Assembly: GCA_028717465.1 (NCBI GenBank)
Contig: JAQUNS010000009.1
Coordinates: 1 to 11,508 of the forward strand
DNA length: 11,508 bases
Direction: 5' to 3'
Source: Candidatus Omnitrophota bacterium
GTDB taxonomy: Bacteria > Omnitrophota > Gorgyraeia > Kaelpiales > Kaelpiaceae
The notes beneath the pieces were generated by a model, which searched no databases, was not told where the DNA came from, and saw nothing but the letters and a program-made list of their open reading frames with translations. Positions within the stretch are counted from its first letter, which is position 1, and every line of letters starts with the position of its first letter. Positions 5,893 through 11,508 of this stretch are shown piece after piece. A program made the translations under genes and the position numbers.

Positions 5893-7466
5893 TTATTCTT
5901 ACCCAATTCAGACTGTTCGAACTCATTTAAACCGTTTATTATTTTAAGCCTTTCTTGAGATAGATTTAAATATCTTTTAGCATCCTTATAATTCGGTTTT
6001 GTCTCTAAAACTTCGCTTAAAAGCTCTATGCTCTGGCTGTAAAGATCTTTTTTGAAATAATCAAGAGCCAGCTGATATTTCTCCTCTAGCGAGCCTGGAT
6101 CCTGGGGCTTCTCAATGCGATTTAGGCATTCTTCTATTTTTTTTTGAGATAGGCTCTGGTATCTGGACTCTATTTGAGATATCATTCTAAATTTTTCAAG
6201 AGCATCGTAATATTGCTTATTTTTGTACAAATTCAAAGCTTCGCGGTATATAGCAGCGATTTCTGAGCTGGAAAAAGCCTGGGTTGATAACGGCTCCTGT
6301 ATTAAATCTTCTCTGCGATAATAAGTATCCAAAGAGGTGCTTTGTTTTAATTCGGGCCCGGGCACAACCTTGTAATCTTCTGCTACCCTGAGTTTGGAAT
6401 AGGATTTATCTAAATATTCATAAGCCCGGTCATTGGCAGGGTCAGATATCAATATCTGTTCAAATATATCTGCTGCCCCGGCATAATCAGCCCTGTTATA
6501 TTTATCCAGGCCTTGAGAGAATAATGTGCTGGAACCAGAGCCTCTTGACTGGGCCTGCTCGATCTTGTCCCTGCACTTTCTTGCCATCTGTGCGGCAACT
6601 TGATCGGATGGTTGCAGTAAAACAATATCGTTATACCTGCTAAGCGCTGCGGCATAATCACCGCCTGCATAAAGATTGTTGGCCTCTTCCCAGAGCCTTT
6701 TCAATTCTGAATTTTTGTCTACAGGTTTTGGCTGAGGAATTTCAGGTAATTTTGCAACCTCAGGGGCGCTTACCGCCGGTGAGCTTTGAAACTTAATATC
6801 GGATATTTTATTCTTTGCCTCTTTATTGCCGGGATCTAACTCCAGAACCTTTTGAAAATAATCGATGGCCAAATTGTAATCACCGTTTCTTTTTGCCTTC
6901 TCTCCCATAGTAAGCAGAGATGCAATGTTTCTGTTTTTTGCAATCTCTATGCTGTCTTCGCATCGGTTAAGCATGTCCAGGGCGGAACTATCGCCGGGAT
7001 TGAGAGCTAAAATCTCAGAATATTTGACAAGAGCGGATTCATAGTCTTTGTCGGTATAGAGCCTGTTAGCCTCCCGCCATAATCCTGAAAGAACATCTTC
7101 TTTTTTTATCCCATCAAGGCAGGATGCTTTGAGCTCGCGGGCCTGCCTGTTGCCGGGGTCTTTCTCTAATATCCCGTCCAGCACTGAAACTGCCTGCCGG
7201 TATTCACCCTGGTTACGCAGCGTAACTGCTCTATTTAATTCCGAATCCAGGCGCAATAAATAATCCTGTTGTTTGATGTATTGGTTTAATTCGTCAATAC
7301 CTGACTCTGCCTTTCTGTTGCCCGGATCCAATGCCAAAACCTGATTGTAATTATCGAGAGCCTGAGCATAATCTTTTCTTCTAAATGCCCGCTCAGCCGA
7401 TAACAATAGATCAGATACTCTTTTATTCAAAGTTAACCCTATTTTATCCTCGCTGCGTTTAAGCAT
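5889..7466 (-). CDS. TPR repeat protein, likely the C-terminal part of the secretin frame
   Basis: A 525-residue protein built of about eight TPR-like units near residues 20-55, 75-112, 130-165, 187-220, 260-295, 317-352, 408-440 and 464-500. Each has the tyrosine of the KDY/GEY/GDY turn, and several have the DPGN-type loop. Linkers rich in P, S and K lie at about 228-252 and 360-400. There is no signal peptide of its own. The ATG at 7466 has no Shine-Dalgarno and falls near the end of a TPR motif, so it is a poor start. The same frame continues upstream for 22 TPR-like codons to the TAA that ends the secretin. TPR proteins beside secretins often act as pilotins or assembly factors, and periplasmic assembly is the likely role. 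It overlaps the next gene as ATGA. Confidence 0.85.
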   Translation of the reverse strand: MLKRSEDKIGLTLNKRVSDLLLSAERAFRRKDYAQALDNYNQVLALDPGNRKAESGIDELNQYIKQQDYLLRLDSELNRAVTLRNQGEYRQAVSVLDGILEKDPGNRQARELKASCLDGIKKEDVLSGLWREANRLYTDKDYESALVKYSEILALNPGDSSALDMLNRCEDSIEIAKNRNIASLLTMGEKAKRNGDYNLAIDYFQKVLELDPGNKEAKNKISDIKFQSSPAVSAPEVAKLPEIPQPKPVDKNSELKRLWEEANNLYAGGDYAAALSRYNDIVLLQPSDQVAAQMARKCRDKIEQAQSRGSGSSTLFSQGLDKYNRADYAGAADIFEQILISDPANDRAYEYLDKSYSKLRVAEDYKVVPGPELKQSTSLDTYYRREDLIQEPLSTQAFSSSEIAAIYREALNLYKNKQYYDALEKFRMISQIESRYQSLSQKKIEECLNRIEKPQDPGSLEEKYQLALDYFKKDLYSQSIELLSEVLETKPNYKDAKRYLNLSQERLKIINGLNEFEQSELGKNK

Positions 7467-7532
7467 ACTGATTGCCGACTGGTTTTCGGGGTCAACTGAT
7501 AAAACCTGAATATACTTATCGCGGGCAGATTC

Positions 7533-7535
7533 TTA
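7533..7535 (-). other. In-frame TAA dividing the secretin and TPR frame
   Basis: The secretin frame ends EANHFYAKKE-TAA and then reads ESARDKYIQVLSVD in the same frame, joining the TPR protein without any shift (7535 to 7466 is 23 codons). Aligned to the downstream repeats (for example EANRLYTDKDYESALVKY), the TAA falls on the tyrosine present in all eight units. TAT or TAC to TAA is one base change. Confidence 0.9.
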
Positions 7536-9146
7536 TTCTTTTTTGGCGTAAAAATGATTGGCCTCTTTCAGTAAAGATTGGCTAAGCTGCGCCTGTTCAT
7601 CGACATTTTGGTTTGTTTGCTCGTTTTGAAGCTGTATTTTTCTATCGGCCGCTTTTTCTATTAAACTCATTGCCCTCTGTTCGTTCTCATCCAACTTCAA
7701 TATCTCCCCTGCTTTTGATATAACTCCCCTGTCGTCACCTTCCAGTAAAAGCCTATCTATCTCGCGGTACATTGCATCAATCTTCTGCTTTTTTAATTCA
7801 TTCTCGCCTTCTAAATTTATAATATGGGGAGTAACAAATATCAGAAGCTCGGAACTGCTTTTAGATAAACTCTCAGAAGAAAAAACCTTTCCTATAATGG
7901 GAATGCTGCCTAAGAGAGGGACTTTTTTTACTGTTTTTGACTCGCCGTCGCTGATAAGCCCTCCGATAACTATAGTCTCTCCGTTCTTGATCGTAACTTT
8001 TGTGGTAGCTGTCTTGCTGCTTATGATAGGAAGTTCAAAACCTGTAGTTCCGACAGTGACAGTATCACCAACAGCTCCAACTTTGGGCTCAATGGTCATA
8101 GTTATATAATTATCCGTAGTTATAAACGGAGTGACATTCAAGGTAATGCCTACATCCTTATACTCATAGCCGGAGACATTGAGCTCGCCGGTATCTTTAT
8201 TGACTTCATAGGTAGGCAGAGGATATTCTGTGGTAACTCCCATAGTAGCCGCCCTGTTGTTGATAGTAGCAACCTTGGGATTAGAGATAACTTTGGTGTT
8301 CTGATCAGTTAATAAAGCTTTGAGTACCGCCTGAAACTGGCTAAAATCAAGAGTGCCGAAAGTATATAGCTCATCATCTGCCACAGGAAAACCGGCAATA
8401 TTGGTTCTATCGGTTTCACCGGCCTGAGCATCCTCATTGCCAAGCATATATTTTTCACCAACACTGCCAAACGGAAAAGTATGCGGCCGAGCAGAGCCTT
8501 TTACGGTAACTGTAGTACCCCACTCAATCCCCAGGCTCTTAGCTGCACTTAGAGAGGTTTCGACAAATCTTGCCTCTATCAAGACCTGCCTGCCTTTTTT
8601 ATCAACACTCTCTAGAAAGCTCTGGATCATTCTGATGTTGTCATCTTGGTCGGTAACCATTATCGAGTTTGATGCCTCATCAATAACCATCTTGCCTGTA
8701 GAGCTTAACAACGAAATTAAATTGGCTTTGATGTCCGCAGCTGAAACATTGTTTATTTTAAAAGTAACGACGGCAGAGGGCTTAGTTCTAACTCTGATAA
8801 CATTATCTTCTTCTACCATCATAAAATTCTGCGAATCTAAAATCTGCTTAAGCGCCTGCCTGATAGTAATGTTGCCTAAGCTTGCTGTAACAGTACCTTC
8901 AATATCTTTGTCGGCTATTATGTTGAGCCCGTACTCTCTGGCAAAAAATCTCATAATATCTTTGATGTCAGCATTTCTAAACTCGATGTTGTAAATATTG
9001 TCGCCCTTCTGTTCTATTTTTATGTTCCTGCCCAGCTTGCCGGCAGCTAAATCTTCATCTGCAACAACAGGGGCCTGAGCATCGGCAGAATACGACAGAA
9101 GGCATATTAAATACAAAACAGAAATCATTCTTATTCTATTCTTCAT
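7533..9146 (-). CDS. pilQ: Outer-membrane secretin, PilQ/GspD-like, with C-terminal TPR tail
   Basis: This 537-residue protein should form the multimeric outer-membrane channel of a type IV pilus or type II secretion-like machine. A signal peptide covers about residues 1-23 (hydrophobic VLYLICLLSYS, then ADAQA). The STN/N0 domain spans about 52-121 and an N1-type domain about 125-180. The secretin core runs from about 185 to 443, with DVGITLNVTPFI, KNGETIVIGGLI and the signature VPLLGSIPIIGKVF (409-422), ending LLIFVTPHII. Residues 452-537 are a TPR-like tail that stops mid-motif at a TAA. The ATG overlaps the upstream stop as ATGA. PilQ is favoured over GspD by the single N1 and the PilP-like neighbour, so the symbol is tentative. 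No ATPase or pilin gene lies in the window. Confidence 0.9.
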   Translation of the reverse strand: MKNRIRMISVLYLICLLSYSADAQAPVVADEDLAAGKLGRNIKIEQKGDNIYNIEFRNADIKDIMRFFAREYGLNIIADKDIEGTVTASLGNITIRQALKQILDSQNFMMVEEDNVIRVRTKPSAVVTFKINNVSAADIKANLISLLSSTGKMVIDEASNSIMVTDQDDNIRMIQSFLESVDKKGRQVLIEARFVETSLSAAKSLGIEWGTTVTVKGSARPHTFPFGSVGEKYMLGNEDAQAGETDRTNIAGFPVADDELYTFGTLDFSQFQAVLKALLTDQNTKVISNPKVATINNRAATMGVTTEYPLPTYEVNKDTGELNVSGYEYKDVGITLNVTPFITTDNYITMTIEPKVGAVGDTVTVGTTGFELPIISSKTATTKVTIKNGETIVIGGLISDGESKTVKKVPLLGSIPIIGKVFSSESLSKSSSELLIFVTPHIINLEGENELKKQKIDAMYREIDRLLLEGDDRGVISKAGEILKLDENEQRAMSLIEKAADRKIQLQNEQTNQNVDEQAQLSQSLLKEANHFYAKKE

Positions 9147-9625
9147 TCTGATATCCCGAGTAATTGTTCTATTACACTCTCAGCCCATCCTTCCTGGGCA
9201 GGCTCTTTTTCTTTTACAAGAGGCGCTTGGATCAAATCGTAAGATTCCTGAACATCTTTTGTTTCTGAGACTGCTAAGACATGTTTTAATTTCAGCTCAT
9301 ACTCCCGGCGTTCTGTTTTAAGAACAACGCTGAGGGGCTTGATTTTTTCTACGGTAAAATCCCCTATTGTATCGCCTTCGTTGTAAAACTCTGAATTTAT
9401 AATAGCAATCTTCTTGTCTCCGTAAATTATTCCCGATAAACTCAGCCTCTCTAAAGGAACCACTGTGCGCTCTTTGCTTTTATCCGGACTGATGCCTAGT
9501 ATCTTCATCTCTTCTTCCAGAGTTAAAAAAGGGTTGCGCAAACCGCGCTCTTTCTCTTGGGCATAACTCTCTCTAAAAGAATATACTATTAACAGCAATA
9601 ATAGAATAAAAAAAATATTCTTCAT
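9143..9625 (-). CDS. PilP/GspC-like periplasmic secretin partner
   Basis: In type IV pilus and type II systems, PilP or GspC links the inner-membrane complex to the N-terminal domains of the secretin. This 160-residue protein has an N-terminal hydrophobic segment NIFFILLLLLIVYS (3-16), then SYAQ, which could be a signal peptide or anchor. RNPF near residue 30 and the later LSLSGIIYGDKKIAIIN, EGDTIGDFTVEKI and VVLKTERREYELKL strands match the PilP/GspC homology-region pattern. I chose the ATG at 9625 because it overlaps the stop of the upstream regulator as ATGA and puts the hydrophobic segment at the terminus; a longer frame from 9679 would add 18 polar residues. The gene ends in a 4-bp overlap with the secretin. 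Confidence 0.8.
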   Translation of the reverse strand: MKNIFFILLLLLIVYSFRESYAQEKERGLRNPFLTLEEEMKILGISPDKSKERTVVPLERLSLSGIIYGDKKIAIINSEFYNEGDTIGDFTVEKIKPLSVVLKTERREYELKLKHVLAVSETKDVQESYDLIQAPLVKEKEPAQEGWAESVIEQLLGISE

Positions 9626-9810
9626 CTGCCCAAAATTTTCTTTAATTTTTGAACATCGCTTAAAGTGTACTCTCTCCATTTATTTATAGGGTTACGCCTG
9701 GAATTGGGAAATAAGCCCCTTTTTTCATAGCGGAGCATTGTCTGCTTGGAGATTCCCAGATATTCAGCTACTTCCCTGACAGAGTAAAACCTGTTTTTAT
9801 TGTCGGTCAT
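9622..9810 (-). CDS. Small MerR/BldC-like helix-turn-helix regulator
   Basis: A 62-residue protein made almost only of a MerR-type winged helix-turn-helix: FYSVREVAEYLGISKQ with recognition helix TMLRYEKRGLF, then the wing NPINKWREYT and a last helix LSDVQKLKKIL. It lacks the coiled coil and effector domain of ordinary MerR proteins. BldC of Streptomyces is a similarly short member, known to bind AT-rich direct repeats as head-to-tail multimers. AGGTG 5 nt before the ATG is a fair ribosome binding site. It leads the operon with a 4-bp overlap to the PilP-like gene. Three 10-bp-spaced repeats cover its promoter, so autoregulation is likely but inferred. Confidence 0.88.
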   Translation of the reverse strand: MTDNKNRFYSVREVAEYLGISKQTMLRYEKRGLFPNSRRNPINKWREYTLSDVQKLKKILGR

Positions 9811-9840
9811 ATTAACACCTATTTAGTATTTCTTAATAAT

Positions 9841-9870
9841 ATTTGATACATTCTGATATACTTTGATATA
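9841..9870. repeat. Three 10-bp direct repeats (likely operator)
   Basis: The consecutive decamers ATTTGATACA, TTCTGATATA and CTTTGATATA share (T/C)TGATA, with GATA at 9845, 9855 and 9865: exactly one helical turn apart. They overlap the operon promoter. Likely contacts for the MerR/BldC-like product of the first gene. Confidence 0.7.
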
Positions 9871-9878
9871 TTTGTCAA
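9850..9878 (-). promoter_or_regulatory. Promoter of the regulator-secretin operon
   Basis: On the minus strand TTGACA (9878-9873), a perfect -35 box, is followed by 17 bp and CAGAAT (9855-9850), a moderate -10 box. Initiation near 9843 would leave a leader of about 33 nt before the ATG at 9810. The three 10-bp repeats cover the spacer, the -10 box and the start site. Confidence 0.65.
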
Positions 9879-9926
9879 GAAAAAAAATGCAGCACAACTT
9901 TGCAGAATTTAACTTAGAAATTAACA

Positions 9927-9940
9927 GATATTCTGATATC
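9927..9940. promoter_or_regulatory. Palindrome with a second exact copy of the repeat core
   Basis: GATAT-TCTG-ATATC is an inverted repeat that contains ATTCTGATAT, the same 10-mer found in the promoter repeats at 9850-9859. It lies about 50 bp upstream of the -35 box, a plausible distal operator. Confidence 0.45.
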
Positions 9941-9972
9941 GCAATCAAAATTAAGATCTACAGATAGGAAAA

Positions 9973-10956
9973 TTACACAGAAAGATGCGAGGATGTTTTC
10001 AGATAATTGCAGACATAGTCCTTAATCGCAGCATTAAAATCAGTCTGAGCCTTGCTGTATCCTGATTTTTTAAATTTGCCCATATCGGCCTGAGTGAAAT
10101 ACTGATACTGCCCTCTTAATTCTAAAGGCATATCTATATATTCGATAGAAACTTTTTTCTCTAAAGCACCAAAGACAGCTTCGACCAGCTCATTCCAGGA
10201 ACGGGCTACTCCGGTGCCTACATTAAAGATACCGTTTATGCTTCTGTTATCGTAAAAAAATAATGTCATATCAAGCGCATCTTTTAAATAAACAAAGTCT
10301 CTTCTCTGCTCGCCATCATTATATTCCGGTTTATAGGATTTAAAAAGCCTGACACAACCTCTTTCTGTAATCTGTCTGTAAGCCTTGATCACAAAACTCA
10401 TCATGTCTTGCTTATGGTATTCGTTGGGGCCGTAAACATTGAAATACTTAAGCCCTGCTATATTGCCAAGTAAGCCGTGCCTTTTTGCCCAAATATCAAA
10501 ATACTGTTTTGACCAGCCGTAAGGATTCAGGGGATGCAATGATTCCAGCTCCTGCTCATTATCGCTAAAACCTAAAGAACCGTCACCGTAAGTAGCTGCT
10601 GAAGAAGCATAAATAAACCTTACTTTATGCTTAAGCGCAAACCTTGCAAGGTCAACAGTATAAAGAAAATTTTCATCTAAAAGCATGTAGGAATCTTTTT
10701 CGGTCGTAGAGGTACAGGCACCCATATGGAATATACAATCTATATTTTTATTGTCCCAAAGGCCGGATAAAATATCTTTTCTGAATTGATTGTGGCAGAT
10801 CAGATCGGAATATTTTAAATTCCAAAGATTGCCGCACTTAAAATTATCCTTTAAATCCACTACAATAGGATCCTGAATACCGCGGCAGTTCAATGCCCAG
10901 ACTAATCCGCTGCCTATAAAACCTGCTCCGCCTGTTACAATAACTTTGTTTTTCAT
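9973..10956 (-). CDS. hldD: ADP-L-glycero-D-manno-heptose 6-epimerase
   Basis: Cytoplasmic NADP-dependent epimerase that makes the L,D-heptose donor for the lipopolysaccharide inner core. It is an extended short-chain dehydrogenase of 327 residues, near the usual 310-330. The dinucleotide loop is TGGAGFIGSGL (8-18). HMGACTSTTE (77-86), YASSAATYGDG (116-126) and the catalytic Y146-GWS-K150 follow. NVYGPNEYHK (173-182) carries the second lysine expected of HldD, and DGEQRRDFVY is the family-typical motif. The ATG overlaps the flavodoxin-like stop by 4 bp, so the two are coupled. Its presence implies an outer membrane with heptose-containing LPS; hldE and heptosyltransferases are not in the window. 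Confidence 0.95.
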   Translation of the reverse strand: MKNKVIVTGGAGFIGSGLVWALNCRGIQDPIVVDLKDNFKCGNLWNLKYSDLICHNQFRKDILSGLWDNKNIDCIFHMGACTSTTEKDSYMLLDENFLYTVDLARFALKHKVRFIYASSAATYGDGSLGFSDNEQELESLHPLNPYGWSKQYFDIWAKRHGLLGNIAGLKYFNVYGPNEYHKQDMMSFVIKAYRQITERGCVRLFKSYKPEYNDGEQRRDFVYLKDALDMTLFFYDNRSINGIFNVGTGVARSWNELVEAVFGALEKKVSIEYIDMPLELRGQYQYFTQADMGKFKKSGYSKAQTDFNAAIKDYVCNYLKTSSHLSV

Positions 10957-11429
10957 TTTACAGCTAAACTTTTAATCAGCTTTGCTATTCTCTTGGCAAA
11001 CCTCCTGCAGTTCTGCTGGGCTCTTTCATCAGGAGAACCTATGCTGACAGGGCCGTAATGGTCTCCCTTGGGGTCGCCTTGAACTACCATGCCGTGAATA
11101 AGCATAGCATTTATAATCTCTAAAATAGTGGTCTCGTTGCCTCCACCGACATTGGCAGAAGACGAAAAAGCCCCTCCTATTTTACCGTCCAAGCTGCCGT
11201 GAAATTTCACACTTTCGTCAAACAGCCGTTTTATGTCCGCTGCCATAGTACCGTAATAGGTCGGTGAGCCGACTACTATAGCATCATAATTGAGCAAATC
11301 ATCGGCTTTTATGTCCGTAACGCTTTGAATATCGCAATTGACCGCACTGCTTAGTTCCTGGGCGATTATTTTAGCCATTTTTTCGGTATTACCGGTCTTG
11401 GAATAATAAACAACCAATGCTTTTGCCAT
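10953..11429 (-). CDS. Flavodoxin-family protein (WrbA/FMN-reductase-like)
   Basis: A 158-residue FMN-binding flavodoxin fold. The phosphate-binding loop is YSKTGNTEKM (9-18). VVGSPTYYGTMAADIKRLFDE follows around residues 52-72, then GKIGGAFSSSANVGGGNET and the late HGMVVQGD segment, which resemble WrbA-type quinone reductases. At 158 residues it is somewhat shorter than WrbA (about 200), so the substrate (quinone, iron or electron-transfer partner) is unclear. A strong Shine-Dalgarno, AAGGAGG, sits 5 nt before the ATG. It overlaps hldD by 4 bp, although no biochemical link between them is known to me. It is a cytoplasmic protein. Confidence 0.9.
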   Translation of the reverse strand: MAKALVVYYSKTGNTEKMAKIIAQELSSAVNCDIQSVTDIKADDLLNYDAIVVGSPTYYGTMAADIKRLFDESVKFHGSLDGKIGGAFSSSANVGGGNETTILEIINAMLIHGMVVQGDPKGDHYGPVSIGSPDERAQQNCRRFAKRIAKLIKSLAVK

Positions 11430-11488
11430 ATTATCCTCCTTGATTTATCCTCTCTACGCTCATTGTTTAAAAAATACAGAGGTTACAA

Positions 11489-11504
11489 AAGCCCTGTCCG
11501 GCTT
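11489..11504 (-). terminator. Weak hairpin before the flavodoxin gene, possible terminator of an upstream gene
   Basis: On the minus strand AAGCC, a 6-nt loop and GGCTT form a 5-bp stem followed by TT then GTAACC. It would end a gene lying beyond the window. The stem is short and the U tract poor. Confidence 0.3.
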
Positions 11505-11508
11505 AAGT

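Noticed and set aside
6449..6670. 73-codon minus-strand frame within the TPR gene
   Set aside because: Out of frame with the clear TPR repeats and without a start signal, so it is a shadow.
8437..8994. Long plus-strand frame (185 codons) opposite the secretin
   Set aside because: It is an antisense shadow of the well-supported secretin gene and shows no family motif or ribosome binding site.
9626..9679. Longer start for the PilP-like protein (18 extra residues)
   Set aside because: The extra residues are polar and overlap the regulator's coding sequence; the ATG at 9625 gives an ATGA overlap and a terminal hydrophobic segment.
9878..9905. Run of T after TGCA repeats on the minus strand, as a terminator for hldD
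   Set aside because: The possible stem is only 3-4 bp (TGCA/TGCA), too weak to support a terminator despite the T run.
1..11508. CRISPR arrays, insertion sequences or defence genes
   Set aside because: No regularly spaced repeats of CRISPR type, transposase motifs or defence-family genes were seen on either strand.

Overview
The window (about 40% G+C by eye) comes from a Gram-negative-type bacterium. It carries an outer-membrane secretin with a PilP/GspC-like partner, and an ADP-heptose epimerase (HldD) of lipopolysaccharide core synthesis. The tRNA-Pro gene does not encode its CCA end, and a small DUF5679-type zinc-ribbon protein is present. Together these fit an uncultivated lineage such as Omnitrophota or a similar phylum, but no marker here proves taxonomy; that part is inference. 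Nearly all genes lie on the minus strand, so they read from high to low coordinates.

Layout in transcription order. (1) 11429-9973: a flavodoxin-family gene with a strong ribosome binding site, overlapping hldD by 4 bp. (2) 9972-9811: a regulatory gap with a sigma70-like promoter overlaid by three direct repeats spaced exactly 10 bp. (3) 9810-4542: a compact operon of a 62-residue MerR-like DNA-binding protein, a PilP/GspC-like periplasmic protein, a PilQ/GspD-like secretin, a TPR protein, a 107-residue protein I do not recognise, and gpsA. Three of the junctions are 4-bp ATGA overlaps. The secretin and the TPR protein lie in one continuous reading frame, split only by a TAA at the exact position where all eight downstream TPR units have tyrosine. 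(4) 4541-4431: a gene-free stretch with a perfect 11-bp inverted repeat. (5) 4245-4430: the only plus-strand gene I accept, a small two-helix membrane protein, preceded by about 345 bp without a clear gene (3900-4244). (6) 3893-3720: a tRNA-Pro(GGG) gene with its own promoter, followed by a defective partial copy of the same tRNA. (7) 3636-1: a translation/repair operon of a DUF5679-type protein, rsfS, argS and a 5' portion of mfd, which leaves the window.

Functionally, the central operon looks like a type IV pilus or type II secretion-like outer-membrane channel, with its periplasmic linker and TPR assembly or pilotin-like part, under a small MerR/BldC-like regulator that probably controls its own promoter. 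The last operon groups ribosome silencing, arginyl-tRNA synthesis and transcription-coupled repair. Its Mfd begins at domain 1b and lacks the usual UvrA-recruiting N-terminal module.

The points most worth checking are the in-frame stop inside the secretin-TPR frame, the 10-bp iterons beside the BldC-like regulator, the N-terminally short Mfd, and the tRNA-Pro remnant with an altered anticodon arm.
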